The notes beneath the pieces are model-generated. The model was not told where the DNA came from. It was given only the letters and a program-made list of their open reading frames with translations, and ran no database searches. Below are positions 1 to 12,524 of a stretch of 64,000 nt of DNA, in pieces (the stretch's first letter is position 1; each line of letters begins with the position of its first letter). A program made the position numbers and the translations under genes. Source of the DNA: Ursus arctos (taxonomy: Eukaryota > Chordata > Mammalia > Carnivora > Ursidae); assembly GCF_023065955.2 (NCBI RefSeq), contig NW_026622986.1, positions 20,919,848 to 20,983,847 on the forward strand, read 5' to 3'.

Positions 1-800
1 TGAAGATACTGATTGGTTGGTTTTGGACAGAAGACTGATGTCATTTGATTCAGATTTTAACAGACTCACTTTGGGCCAATGATAGATACGAGGATACCTG
101 AAAGGAGGCTACTACAATTGTCCAGATGAGAGATGACGGGTAGCTAGAGCCACAGTGGACATGGTAAAGAGGAGAGGAAAGGATCAGATTTTGAAGGCAC
201 TGCCATCAAAATCTGCTAAAAGCAAGTGGTCAAGATTGTCTGAAATTTTAGAACTGAGTACCTGGCAGAATGTCCATTCACTGAAAAGGAAGACTACAGA
301 TAAGGATTACAGTAGATTTGGAGAGGGAGAATTCAAAGTACAATTGTAGACACATTAAGTGAGAAACCTAGGAGATTCACAAAAGATAATGGACAGGCAT
401 GGAGTCCAACTGAGAGGTCAGAACTAAAAATAACACTAGGGAGTCATTGGCATACACACAGTGTTCAGAGTCATGGGCCTGAATGAGATCCCCTAGGAAG
501 TGACTACAAACAGAGAAATAAGTAGTTCTTATTTAAACCCTAGACCTAGAAAAAAGGAAGATAAAGAGGCACTAGGCAAAGAAGATTGAGGAGTGGCAAT
601 AAGGTGGAAGGAAAACTAAGAGAGAATGGTCATGCTCAAGTGAAGACAGTATTTCAAAAAGGAAGTGACCACTGGATCTGACAGTACAGAAATCACTAGT
701 CCTTGACAAGAGCAGTTCCAGTGACTAGGGGAGATGAAAGCTTAATAACCCTGTTCCTCTTATTTCTCTGAAAGTAAAGCAGCATTATAAGAGGCCTCCC
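1..800. other. No gene seen; unclassified old repeat-like sequence
   Basis: No exon, RNA gene or well-marked repeat was recognised. The stretch around 60-330, reading aggaggctactacaattgtc and onward, has the feel of an old interspersed repeat, but I cannot name the family. It is probably part of the last STAM intron or its flank. Confidence 0.4.
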
Positions 801-980
801 GGTGTGCCTGGTTGGCTTAGTCGGTTAAGCAGTTTGATTTCAATTCAGGTCATGATCTCAGGATTGTGAGATTGAGCCCCCAGTCAGGCTCTGCAACTAG
901 GTGTCGAGCCTGTTTAAGATTCTCTCTCTCTCTCTCTCCCTTTGCCCCCATCAACTAAAAATAATAATAATAAAATAAAT
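801..980 (+). mobile_element. CanSINE (tRNA-Lys-derived SINE)
   Basis: The tRNA-like head (gtgcctggttggcttagtcg), the internal 'caggtcatgatctcagg' box, a CT-rich microsatellite and an A-rich AAT tail are all in order. The head has several substitutions, so it is an older copy. Confidence 0.9.
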
Positions 981-1399
981 GGGGCCTTCTATCTACTCCC
1001 ACCACATATACTATCTGTACCATACCCACAGGTAAGACTCTGCATTCACTCCTGCTGAAACTGATCAAGGTCAGTGCTTCCATCCAAGCCACTGTACATG
1101 GCTCCTATTCCACCAAAAACGTTCCTTCAGAGTTGTTGCTGTCTCTGCTTCCTCTCTTCCTGTTCCCAACCTGCTATTTGAGTTTCTACTCTGTGTAAGA
1201 CACTAGGTTAACTAAACAAAGAAAAATATAAAGAGCTTTAATATTGAGATACCCCCTCACACACCACTATTAAAAATGTAAAACAATCTATACAATGGGA
1301 AATTGCCCAAAATTTTCAAAATACTGCCTATTTCTAAACTTTTCTTCAATTCCTACATTGTTTATAAATCAGTCATTTGTAAATTCAATGCTCTTCTAC

Positions 1400-1438
<39 letters not shown>

Positions 1439-1624
1439 ATTATTATAAAAGATAGTCATTTACTGATACATTCCACCTACTAATGTAACCATTTAGGTAA
1501 CAGTTAAAGGCATTACTCATTATCATTCTATGTGTTGTGTTGTGAGATACAAAGTATAACAAGAAGTTGGATTCGATGTCATTACTTACATCAGTAAGAG
1601 TCACAATACTGGTATAATAAATAC
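981..1624. repeat. Unassigned intronic sequence with a (CA)n microsatellite
   Basis: A (CA)n tract occupies 1402-1436 (about 17 units). Nothing else between the neighbouring SINE and MIR was recognised. Confidence 0.7.
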
Positions 1625-1835
1625 AATGTTGAGACTAAGAGTTTAGCTCTGGAGCCAAAATGTCTGGTTTTGTATCTTACGTAAGTAGGACCTTAGCCCT
1701 TCCCTCCATGTCTCAGTTTCCTCACCTATAGAATGGGTGACAGTGTATCTACTTCATAGGTTATTAGAGCAAAAGGGTTAGAATACATGTAAAGCATACA
1801 GCACAGTGTCTGGTGCTTACTGAAACACCCCATAA
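1625..1835 (+). mobile_element. MIR SINE remnant
   Basis: It has the MIR order: a tgtctggtttt core, then cctccatgtctcagtttcct, atagaatgggtgacagt, and a tail like agcacagtgtctggtgctta. Divergence is high, as expected for this ancient mammalian family. Confidence 0.8.
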
Positions 1836-2089
1836 ATGTTAGCTATTACTGCAGTCATTCCCATTTTGTACCATATTTCCTAATTCATTCATAAGATCTG
1901 CTATCTACCTGAGGGCAAAACCCAGCAATTCACCCAATACTTCTCTTTCATATCACTGCTCTGCTCTCGCTCCCCACCTTGTAACCCATATGTAATCATT
2001 CGTTAATCTCCTGAATAAGTCTTTCCCCATCTCTTATCATTTTGTCCTGCAGCTGGACAATCATTTCTTGTCTAATATATACAATCTCC

Positions 2090-2580
2090 TGGCTTCTTAC
2101 CTAGGCCCTAAAAATTCATCTATGCTACTGCCATTTAAAGCCCTTTAACAAGGTTTCCCAGATAAGACCCAACCTCCTTAACATATCTAGGACCATTCAT
2201 GATCCTTGCCAGTAAATCTAAGTGTATCTCTCTCCCATCCCACTGCAGACTTTAATCCTTTAGTAACACTGTACTGTTTGGTAATGCCTAAAATGTGTCA
2301 TGTATTTTCACAACTCCTCAGTTTACTCATTCCCTGGGTACCAAGCCATTTCATACTACGAAGTCTTTGCTTATGATAGAAAATCTTCCTTTTTTCCTCC
2401 AGGCTAAGAATAACACAGCTTGAGCATATTTTCTTATAAACCTTCCCTGAACCACAAGGCTCCTAAATCACCTTGCAAGTACCTCTATTTGTAATTTGTT
2501 ATAATTACGTATTTTTTTTGTGTGTCTGTCTCTACTAACCATTAAGCACCCTGAGGCTAAGAAACTCTAAATAAATGATC
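2090..2580 (+). mobile_element. L2-like LINE remnant
   Basis: The sequence gives an L2-like 3' profile on the plus strand. It includes ataagacccaacctccttaa, an 'accttccctgaaccac' segment (the L2 'gaggccttccctgaccacc' region) and an end near aaataaatgatcaa. Family assignment is from recalled pattern only. Confidence 0.45.
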
Positions 2581-2585
2581 AACTA

Positions 2586-3990
2586 ATATTTGACCAGAGA
2601 GCCAAGAATATTCAATGAAAAAAAAGACAGGCTCTTCCATAAATGGTGTTGGGAGAACTGGATAGCCACGTGCAGAAAAATGAAATTGGGCCTCTGTCTC
2701 ATATCATTCACAAAAATGAACTTGAAATGGATTAAAGACTTATATTTAAGACCTAAAAGTCCTACAAGAAAACATGAAGAAAAAGCTCTTTGACATTGGT
2801 CTTGGCAGCAATTTCCTGGATGTGACAACAAAAGCACAAGCAACAAAAATAAAAATCAACAAGTGGGACTACATCAAACTAAAATACAGAGCAAAGGACA
2901 CAGTCAACAAAATGAAAAGGCAACCTATAGAACGGGAGAAAATGTTTTTAAATCATATATCCAATAAGAGGTTAATATCCAAAATATATAAAGAACTCAT
3001 ATAACTCAACAGCAAAAAAACCTAACAACCCAATTTAAAAATGGGCAGGGGAACTGAATATACGGTTTTCCAAAGAAGACACAAAATGATCAATAGGTAC
3101 ATGAAAAGTGCTCAATATTACTAATCATCAGGGAAACGGAAATGAAAACCATAATGGAATACCACCTCACACCTATTAAATTGGCTATGGGAAAAGAGGA
3201 TCCTTGGGCAGTGTTGCTGGGGATGTAAACTGGTATAGCCACTATGGAAAACAGTACGAAGGTCCCCCCCCCCCAATTAAAAATTTAACTACCATATGAT
3301 CCAGCAGTCCTATTTCTGGATATATATCCAAAAGAACTGAAATCAGGACCTCGTAGAGGTATCTGCACTCTAATTTTCACTGTAGCATTACTCAAAATAA
3401 CCAAGATACGGAAACAACCTAAGTGTTTGTCATTGGATGAATGGATAAAGATGTGGGGTATACACACACACAGACACACACACAATGGAATATTATCAAC
3501 CACAAGAAAGAAGAAAATCCTGTCATTTGTGACGACTTGGAAGAGACATAAGGACGTTATGCTGAATAAAATAAGTTAAGATACAGAAAGACAAACACCA
3601 TATGATCTCACTTACATGTGGAATCCATAAAAGTCAAACTCAGAGGAGAGGGCAGTTAGCAGGGCTTGGGGATTGCGGAAAATGGGGAAATACTGAACAA
3701 AGGGTACACACCTTCAGTTATAAAATGAACAAGTTTGGGGACCTAATATATAGCATGGTGGTTCTAGCTAATAATATTATATCAGACACATGAATGCTGC
3801 TAAGAGTAAATCTTAAATGTTCTCACCACAAAAAAAGAAATGGTAACTAAATGAGGGGATGGAGGTGGTAGCTAATACTATGGAGTGGTAATCATTTTAT
3901 AACATATAAATGTATCAAATCAACAAGTTGTACACCTTAAACTTACACAATGTTTTATGTCAATCATATCTTAATATGAATATAATAATA
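2586..3990 (+). mobile_element. L1 element F, 5'-truncated old L1 3' end
   Basis: The plus strand holds the C-terminal part of an L1 ORF2, recognisable as [24 protein letters not shown] residues with frameshifts. It continues through the usual 'ggaatattatcaaccacaag' region into a 3' UTR ending near 3990. A run of C at 3264-3274 interrupts the ORF remnant. The 5' part of the element is absent, and the ORF is decayed. Confidence 0.85.
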
Positions 3991-4635
3991 TAAAATTATA
4001 ATATAAAAGAATTCTAAATCATACTCTGGCACAGATGAAACATTCAGTAAACATCTGTTTAATAGAAGTAAACTGTAAGAGACGAGTACATAGCTTTGGT
4101 CATCATGGTACTATCATGCCAACACCGCTATAGGCAGGTTTAGGAAACTGCATCAGTACCACCTTACCAAATTATCAGTAAGAGTGACCTAGGGTGACAT
4201 AAGTCTGGACAAGTGATGACCCTAGACCAAAATTATATGTAATAGAATAAGAAATTGCTTCTAGGTATGAACTGAGGGACATTTAAAAACCTGCCTACCA
4301 AAAATAGAAGAAAAAATAATTCCTCATTGACTGTAATTTGTAATTACAAACCTCAAGTCGAATATGCAGTACACCTCTATCAAGTATACTTCCAACCCCA
4401 ATTCTTGCTCCTCCCAATTTCATTATCCTACATTTACTTTGTCATCAATTTCCTCACTTAAACACAAAAAACACATTTTTATATATTTATAAATATATGT
4501 ATAATACATGTGTGTATGTACGTGTGTGTGTCTATCTTTTTAAAAACTTCCTCAAAGCCTTTGTGAAGCCTTTTCAAGAAATTAAAAAATATATCTCACT
4601 GGCCTAATACAGCACTTGAAATTCCCATCAACACT
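3991..4635. other. Unassigned sequence
   Basis: No gene seen. AT-rich sequence with a short (TA)/(TG) simple-repeat patch around 4480-4535. Confidence 0.5.
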
Positions 4636-4860
4636 TAAACATTTATTTATCAAATATTTACTGAGTTTCCAACAGGTGTAAAACTCTGTGGTACATAGTG
4701 TGCATACAAAGGCGAAAGAGACTTAGCTCCAGCTCTCAGTATACAGTTCAGCAGGAATATAAACAAGTAAAAAAGTACTGTACACGCTGTGCTGGGGTCC
4801 TGTAATAGCAACAGAAGAGGAACAGTGGAGAGGCGGGAAGGCAAAACAGGCACTCTAGTA
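4636..4860 (+). mobile_element. L2-like 3' end remnant
   Basis: It contains a degraded match to the common L2 3' motif ('caaatatttactgagtttcc', then 'ggtacatagtgtgcatacaa'). This is a pattern match from memory, with no alignment. Confidence 0.4.
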
Positions 4861-5369
4861 AAGGTGAAGGTCAGCCAAGAATAAGAACTACAGAATAAAG
4901 AGGAATCTGCCAGGTACAGGGGGCTAAATATTTCCAGGAAATGTTCTACTAGGCACCTCTAAAAGGCACCTACTGAAATGCGCCTGTGTTTCTTGAGAGA
5001 TGGCACTGATAGCTACAGTGTATCAGTGGAAACAGGCCCTCGAATACAGAGCAGGACCTGCATCAGGGAGTTTACATCCTCACTGCTGAAGCAGACACAG
5101 CAACCAACTGCAAAAAAGCAACGGGACGCTACACGTTTATGGTATAACACAGTTTAAGCACCTACCAACAGGTTATCTCCAAGGAAAATTTCTCAAGACG
5201 CTGACCTCCAAATGGTTCAGAAGCAAGCTCTAGTAACAAGGGCTTTGTTAGAGCCAGTATGTAACACAGTAACAACAGACTAGCTGGGAGTCAGGTAGCA
5301 TTTCTGGCTAATAGTAAGTACATTAACTCATGCACATTCTCAACAATAACCACCTACTTGGTATCTACT
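4861..5369. other. Unassigned sequence
   Basis: No gene or clear repeat recognised between the L2-like remnant and the L1-A target site. Confidence 0.5.
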
Positions 5370-5382
5370 TTTTAAAAAGCAT
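5370..5382. repeat. Target-site duplication of L1-A (3' side of element)
   Basis: The 13-mer TTTTAAAAAGCAT is repeated perfectly at 11637-11649, exactly outside the two ends of L1-A. Confidence 0.9.
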
Positions 5383-5662
5383 TTTTTTAATGTTTTTTTA
5401 TTATATTATGTTAGTCACCATACAGTACATCCCCGGTTTCCAATGTAAAGTTCGATGATTCATTAGTTGCGTATAACACCCAGTGCAACATGCAATACGT
5501 GCCCTCTTTACTACCCATCACCGGTCTATACCATTCCCCCACACCCCCCCCCCTAACGCCCTCAGTTTGTTTCTCAGAGTCCATAGTCTCTCATGCTTCA
5601 TTCCCCATTCTGATTACCCCCCCTTCTTTATCCCTTTCTTCCCCTACCGATCATCCTAGTTC

Positions 5663-8600
5663 TTATGTTCCATAGATGAGAGAAATCATATGATAATCGT
5701 CTTTCTCTGCTTGACTTATTTCACTTAGCATTATCTCCTCCAGTGCCGTCCATGTTGCAGCAAATGTTGAGAATTTGATCTTTCTGATAGCTGAGAAATA
5801 TTCCATTGTATATATGGACAACAACTTCTTAATCCAGTCATCTGGTGAACGGCATCTCGGTTCCTTCCACGCTTTGGCTATTGTGGACAATGCTACTATG
5901 AACATTGGGGTGCATATGGCCCTTCTCTTCACTACATCTGTATTGTTGGGGTAAATACCCAGTAGAGCAATTGCTGGATCATAGGATAGCTCAATTTTTA
6001 ACTTTTTAAGGGACCTCCACACTGTTTTCCAGAGTGGCTGTACCAACCTGCATTCCCACCAACAATGTAGGAGGGATCCCCTTTCTCCACATCCTCTCTA
6101 ACAATTGTTTTTCTTGCCTTGTCTATTTTTGCCATTCTGACTGGGGTAAGGTGGTATCTTAGTGTGGTTTTGATTTGAATTTCCCTGATGGCTAATGATT
6201 TTGAACATTTTTTCATGTGTCTGTTAGCCATTTGTATATCATCATTGGAAAAGTGTCTGTTCATATCTTCTGCCCATTTTATGATTTGTTTCTCGCGTAT
6301 TGAGTTTGAGAAGTTCTTTAGATCTTGGATACCAGTCTTTTATCTGTAGCATCATTTGCAAATATCTTCTCCCATTCCGTGGGCTGCCTCTTAGTTTTTT
6401 TGACTGTTTCCTTGGCTGTGCAGAAGCTTTTTATCTTGATGAAGTCCCACAAGTTCATCTTTTCTTTTGTTTCTCTTGTCTTTGGAGATGTGTCATGAAA
6501 AAGGTTGCTTTGGCCGATGTCGTAGAGGTTGCTGCCTATGTTCTCCTCTAGGATTTTGATGGATTCCTGTCTCACATCGAGGTCTTTCAACCATTTGGGG
6601 TTTATTTTTGTGTATGGTGTGAGAGAGTGGTCAAGTTTCATTTTTTTGCATGTAGCTGTGCAATTTTCCCAGCACCATTTATTGAAGAGACTGTCTTTTT
6701 TCCACCGGATGTTTTTTCCTGCTTTATCAAAGATTAGTTGCCCAAAGAGCTGAGGGTCCATTTCTGGGTTCTCTATTCTGTTCCATTGGTCTATGTGTCT
6801 GTTTTTGTGCCAGTACCATGCTGTCTTTGTGATCACAGCTTTGTAGTACAGCTTGAAATCCGGTATTGTGATGCCCCCAGCTTTGTTTTTTCTTTTCAAC
6901 AGTTCCTTGGCGATTCGGGGCCTTTTCTGGTTCCATATAAATTTAAGGACTATTTGTTCCAGTTCTTTGAAAAATGTCATCAGTATTTTGATCGGGATAG
7001 CATTGAAAGTGTAGATTGCTCTGGGTAGCATGGACATTTTAACTATGTAAATTTTTCCGATCCATGAGCATGGAATATTTTTCCATCTTTTTGTGTCTTC
7101 CTCGATGTCTTTCAAGAGTGATTTATAGTTTCTAGAATATAGATCCTTTATGTCTCTGGTTAAGTTAATTCCAAGGTAACGTATGGTTTTTGGTGCTATT
7201 GTAAATGGGATGGATTCCGTAATTTCTCTTTCTTCAGTCTCATTGTTCGTGTATAGAAATGCAACTGATTTCTGAGCATTGCTTTTGTATCCCGCCACAT
7301 TACTGAATTGCTCTGTAACTTCTAGTAGTTTGGGGGTGGATTCTTTTGGGTTTTCCATATAGAGTATCATGTCATCTGTGAAGAGAGAAAGTTTGACTTC
7401 TTCTTTGCCAATTTAGATACCTTTTATCCCTTTTTGTTGTCTGATGGCTGTTGCAAGGACTTCTAGTACTATGTTGAATAATAATGGTGAGAGTGGGAAT
7501 CCTTGTCGTGTTCCTGATCTTAAGGGAAAGGCTTCCAGCTTTTCCCCATTGAGAATGATATTTGCTGTAGGCTTTTCATAGATGGCTTTTATGAGATTGA
7601 GAGATGTACCCTCTATTCCTACACTCTGAAGGGTTTTAATCAGGAAAGCATGCTGTATTTTGTCAAATGCTTTTTCTGCATCAAGAGGATCATACGGTTC
7701 CTGAGTCTTTTCTTGTTGATATGATGTATCACGCTGATCAATTTGCGAATGTTGAACCACGCTTGCATCCCAGGTATGAATCCCACTTGGTCATGATGGA
7801 TAATCCTTTTAATGTACTGTTGGATTCTATTAGCCAGGATCTTGTTGAGAATTTTGGCGTCCATATACATTAGGGAAATCGGTCTGTAATTCTCCTTTTT
7901 GATGGGGTCTTTCCCTGGTTTGGCGATCAAGGTAATATTGGCCTCATAGAATGAGTTTGGTAGCTTTCCTTCTGTTTCTATTTTTTTAAATAGCTTTAGG
8001 AGAATAGGTATTATTTCTTCTTTGAATGTTTGGTAGAATTCCCCAGGAACACCGTCCGGGTCTGGAGTTTTGTTATTTGGAAGGTTGTTTATCACTGACT
8101 CAATCTCTTCAGAATTGGTCTGTTTAAAAAATCAATATCTTCCTGTTTCAGACTTGGTAGTTTATAGGTTTCCAGGAAGGCCTCCATCTCTTCCAGATTG
8201 CTTAATTTATTGGCATATAGCTGTTGATAAAAGTTGCTAATAATCTTTCCAATTTCATTGGTGTTGGTCATGACCTCTCCTTTTTCATTCATAATTTTAT
8301 TAATTTGGGTCCTTTCTCTATTCTTTTGTTTAAGTCTTGCCAGCGGTCTGCCAATTTTATTCATTCTCCGAAAGAACCAGCTTCTAGTTCTGTTGATCGG
8401 CTCTGCTGTACTCCTGGTTTCTAATTCATTGATTTCTGCTCTAATCTTGGTCAACTGCTTCCTCGTGCGTGGATTAGGCCTGTCCCTCTGTTGCTGTTCC
8501 AGCTTCTTGAGGTGAGAATATAAAAACTGCATTTTAGATTTTTCTATTCTTTTTGAGTGAGGCGTGGATGGCTATGTATTTCCCCCTTAGGACTGCCTTT

Positions 8601-9512
8601 GCAGAATCCCATAGGTTTTGGACCGTTGTGTTTTCATTCTCGTTGGTCTCCGTAAATTGTTTAAATTGATTTTTGATTTCTTGGTTTATCGAGTCATTCC
8701 TGAGCAGGATGGTTCTTAGTCTCCAAGTGTCTGAGTTTCTTCCAAATTTTTCCTTGTGGTTGAGTTCCAATTTCAGAGCGTTGTGGTCTGAGAATACGCA
8801 GGGGATCATTTCAATCTTCTGGTATCGGTTGAGACCTGTTTTGTGACCCAGAACATGGTCTATTCTTGAGAATGTTCCATGGGCATTAGAATAGAATGGG
8901 TATTCTTTGGTTCTGGGGTGTAGTGTTCTATATATATATCTATGAGGTCCACCTCGTCGAGTATGGCATTCAAAGCCCTTGTTTCTTTGTCGATTTTTTG
9001 CATGGGTGTTCTTTCTCTTTCTGATACTGGAGTGTTGAGGTCCCCTACTATTTTTTATCTATATATCTATATATATCTTTTTATCTATATATCGTATTTT
9101 TATCTATATGTCTCCTTATTCTGGTTAAGAGTTGGCCTGTGTATCTTGCTGCTCCCCTGGTGGGGGCATATATATTTATAATTATCATATCCACTTGTTG
9201 GATACATCCTTTAAGAATAATATAGTGCCCTTCTCTGTCTGTAACTGCACTCTTTAGTTTAAAATCTAATCTGTCTGATATGAGAATTGCTACCCCAGCT
9301 TTCTTTTGAGGTCCATTGGCGTGAAACATGGTATTCCATCCCTTTACTTTCAGTCTGAATGTATCTTGAGGTTCAAAATGAGTCTCTTGTAGACAGCAAA
9401 TGGATGGGTCAAGTTTTTTTATCCAGTCTGCAACCCTGTAGTGTTTTATGGGAGCATTTAGGCCATTTACATTGAGACTGATTATTGAGAGAGATGATTT
9501 TAATGATGCCAT
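5663..9512 (-). pseudogene. L1-A ORF2 (endonuclease-reverse transcriptase), broken
   Basis: The N-terminal endonuclease is clear (SIISLNVNGLNAPIK, then CCLQETHF with the catalytic Asn and Glu regions). The RT region follows ([21 protein letters not shown], then an FADD-type region) and the C-terminal segment ends SLIYGT. The frame is interrupted repeatedly. A TATC-rich microsatellite expansion sits at 9050-9112 in the endonuclease part. There is a 1-nt frameshift with TAA at 8534-8536, a 4-base loss near 7690, a TAA at 7413-7415 just before the FADD region, and a shift near 6046-6264. The 8534 and 7413 lesions are also present in L1-C. Confidence 0.93.
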
Positions 9513-9584
9513 GTTGGCAGTAAAGTCTTTGTTTCTATAGATTGTGATTTTCTGTTCTGTATCCCTCTGGGGGCCTTTTTACTT

Positions 9585-10438
9585 TTATAAGACCCCCCTT
9601 AATATCTCCTGTAGGGCTGGTTTCATGGTTACGAAATTGGTCAATGACTGGCGATTCTGGAAGGTCTTTATTTCTCCATCAATTCTGAATGACAGCCTTG
9701 CTGGATAAAGGATCCTTGGCTGCATGTTTTTCTCTGAAAGAGCTTTAAAAATGGCCCCCCAACCCTTTCTCTCATTCCAGGTCTGTGTAGACAGGTCTGA
9801 TGTAATTCTGATATCTTTGCCTTGGTACATGAGAAATTTCTTTGCCCTGGCCGCTTTCAATACTGTATTCTTGGATCTAATATTTGCGAAATGCACTATG
9901 ACGTGACGTGGAGTAGGTTTGTCGTGGTTGAGCTTGGGAGGGGTCCTCTCTGCCTCTTGGACGCGAATGTTTGTTTCCCTCGCTAGATTAGGGAAGTTTT
10001 CAGCTACAATTTGTTCAAATATCTCTTCTAGACCTCTGTTTTTCTCCACCCCCTCGGGGATGCCGATGATTCTGACATTGGAACGTTTCATTGAGTCAGT
10101 AATCTCCCGTAACCTACATTCCTGTGTGTGGATTTTTTTGAGTCCAGATTCTATTCTAGTTTTTTTTCTACTAACCCATCCTCCAATTCGCTGATTCGTT
10201 CTTCTGCCTCATTCACCCTGGCCGTCAGAGCCTCTAGTTTTGACTGCATTTGGCTCATAGAATTTTTAATTTCTGCCAGATTCACTCTCATTTCCGCCCT
10301 TAGAGATTCTATATTCTCATTAACATTTTCGTTAATACTTTTTACAAGTCTACACATCATCTTGACCATTATTACTCTGAATTCCATTTCTGATAATTTG
10401 GTTATATCCATATCCATTAGTTCTGTGGCAGAGGCCAC
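9585..10438 (-). pseudogene. L1-A ORF1 (RNA-binding chaperone), broken
   Basis: The N-terminal part (to 10151) is a coiled coil with heptad spacing and ends prematurely in an A-run after ELEDGLVEKK. The C-terminal part resumes in another frame at 10091 with the RRM-like start MKRSNVRIIGIPEGVEKN and the conserved C-terminal domain (HFANIRSKNTVLKAARAKK). ORF1p is the L1 RNA-binding trimer. Here one small indel separates coiled coil from RNA-binding domain. Confidence 0.92.
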
Positions 10439-10597
10439 AGACTCATTGTCTTTTCTTTGCTGGGGGAGGGGGGGAAACTTCTCCTTCTCGTCATTCTGAT
10501 GAGGAGCGGTTGCGGGGTTGTCCAGAGCCCAAATTATTGACCGGGACCCAGGCTGTGCACCCTTGTTTTATAGGGATCTTAGGGATATGGGCTTCTT

Positions 10598-10811
10598 CTT
10601 TTTTTTCTTTTTTCTTTTTTTTTTTTTAAAGATTTTATTTATTTATGTGACAGAGAGACAGGCAGCGAGAGAGGGAACACAAGCAGGGGAGTGGGAGAGG
10701 AAGAAGCAGGCTCCCAGTAGAGAAGCCCGATGAGGGACTCGATTCCAGAACACCGGGATCACGCCCTGAGCCGAAGACAGACGCTTAAGGACTGCACTAC
10801 CCAAGCGCCTG
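10598..10811 (-). mobile_element. CanSINE nested in the L1-A 5' UTR
   Basis: In plus-strand view it runs poly(T), 'aaagattttatttattta', the GA-rich body, and the inverted tRNA-like head ending 'gcgcctgg'. A 16-bp duplication with one mismatch (GGGATATGGGCTTCTT at 10582-10597 and GGGATGTGGGCTTCTT at 10812-10827) marks a clean insertion into L1-A. Element C has the uninterrupted site. Confidence 0.96.
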
Positions 10812-10827
10812 GGGATGTGGGCTTCTT

Positions 10828-11636
10828 GATTTTTCAGCCTGCCTTCTGGGGGAGGGGCCTGCCGTGCCGATACTCAGGCAACCCTGTTTGGGTAGAGTTT
10901 CCGTGTCCCCTGCAAGGGGGGATGGGAATGGGCACACTGTGAGCCGGTATTTCCGGGCTTTTGTTCTCTGGCAGCTTTCCCTGGTGGTTTGCTGTGCATC
11001 TTCTGAGAGGCAGAGCAGCAGTGGCCGAATCTCTGCCTCTGTCTCAGAACAGAGGGATCGCAGACCGTTCTCCACTGATGTTCTGGCCACTTTAACTCCG
11101 TTACTGTTGGTGCTGCTCAACCCTGCAGCATCCACGGATGTGCGCCCCACACCCGGCGTCCCAGCCATCACTTCCAGGGCCGTCGCGTCTCTGTCTTTTG
11201 TGTTTCTAACACCGCCAGCTGCCAGCCGACAGCCACCCCCGCGCGCTCCTGGAGCTCCCGGTCTCAGTCTGGTTCCAGTGAACACACCAGAGTTCCGTGA
11301 GAAGTCTCGTGGCGCGCACTCCCGGCTCACGGTCTCAGTCTGTTCTTTCGCGGGTGCCATCCGCGAGTCCGCCCGCTCCCCCATGCAGGTGGCTACCGCT
11401 TCCCAGCGCCCAAACACGGCGGCTCCCTCCCCCTTCCGTTTATCTTCTGATATCTGTGTGCGGTTTCATGGCTCCCCGCTTCGTACCTCAATACTCAGTG
11501 CTGGAGATGTTCATTTGTAGAGATCCAGGTGTATCTTCCTGCGTCTCAGGCTGATTCCGTGGATGTTCAGGCTGGTCTGGTACCTATCCAGCTCGACTCA
11601 GGGGACCGGCTGAAAAAGGGGTCCCCTACTCCTCCC
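10828..11636 (-). promoter_or_regulatory. L1-A 5' UTR / internal promoter region
   Basis: This is the CpG-rich stretch homologous to the start of element C, upstream of ORF1 in element orientation. L1 5' UTRs act as internal pol II promoters, and here the sense direction points left, the same way as STAM. Activity is inferred only. The CanSINE at 10598-10811 separates it from ORF1. Confidence 0.6.
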
Positions 11637-11649
11637 TTTTAAAAAGCAT

Positions 11650-12524
11650 GTTATTCCTTACCAATTTGTTTATTATCCACGTAAGGGTATTCATTTTCAT
11701 CAAATTTCAACTTAAAATTAAAAAAAAAAAAAAGTCCTAGAAGAGAAAGAGCTATACCTAACATTTTTTTTCCTATGCTATATAACCCAGTAGGAAATGC
11801 CCTGTCTTTCGATGTCTATAATTGGCCTCCCCATTACCCTTCTTCTTAAGGTCACTTAGGAATTCTAGTTGTGATCACAAAATGATGTGTAAAAATCCCC
11901 AGTGTCCCCAGTGTGACTCTTTTGAGGATGAATAATGCAACAGTGATGGTAACAGCGGCATTCCTGGGCAACTTCAACACAGATGGAAAAGTTTCTACAA
12001 ACTGTGCCTGTGCTACCAAGAAACTCCTGTTATGAGTCAGAATATCATGACTTTTAGAATGACACACTGCTGAATTCTTAATGCCTATCTTTTACTCACT
12101 TCAAAGGAAAAGACTTCAGTTTAAATTTCCACTGAAGGAGAAGAAACACTTACGTAATTCTAAATTTTATCATATATAATCACTTAACTATGATAGCAGG
12201 ATTATAAGTAAATAGCCAAAACACTGGTCTGTCATTTCATGTTCAGCTTCTGGACACATGAACTATAGAAGCATTTGGTTTCTTTTATCTCTCCTTTCAA
12301 ATGCTTTATCTTGCAATAATATACTAAATTCTGACACAGGGCAAAAAAAAGGAAATATTTGTTTTAGGAGACATGCCAGAACTATAAATTCTAGAACAAT
12401 AGTGATAAAAACATTTAGATTTTTATATGAAATTTGTGGAGGATAAATTATAGTTATCAAATTTAAGTTTCATTAAAGTCCTTCAAATATCATCATATAC
12501 TAAAAACAAAATCAAAACCAAGTT
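11650..12524. other. Unassigned sequence
   Basis: No exon, RNA gene or named repeat was recognised. An A-run is present at about 11720-11734. Confidence 0.5.

Larger units (their letters stand above)
5383..11636 (-). mobile_element. L1 element A, near full-length carnivore L1
   Basis: Reading the minus strand from 11636: a GC/CpG-rich 5' UTR, ORF1, a short spacer, ORF2 with endonuclease and reverse-transcriptase motifs, a 3' UTR, and an A-rich tail (the T-run at 5383-5400). A perfect 13-bp target-site duplication flanks it. The 5' end starts slightly inside the start seen in element C. Both ORFs carry frameshifts and stops, so it is inactive, but divergence from element C is low. A CanSINE has landed in the 5' UTR. 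It lies in sense orientation to STAM, in or beyond the gene's last intron. Confidence 0.96.

Noticed and set aside
1402..1436. CRISPR-like or structured tandem array
   Set aside because: It is a plain (CA)n microsatellite, as are 24341-24375, 31485-31524 and 40120-40152.
6318..7370. A 350-codon frame that could be taken for a host gene
   Set aside because: Its text (for example [20 protein letters not shown]) is L1 ORF2 C-terminal sequence, part of element A.
10797..11520. Long overlapping open frames (over 200 codons) on both strands in a GC-rich stretch
   Set aside because: They lie in the L1-A 5' UTR, which is CpG-rich and poor in stop codons. The same region in L1-C (54508-55012) gives similar chance frames, and none resembles a known protein.
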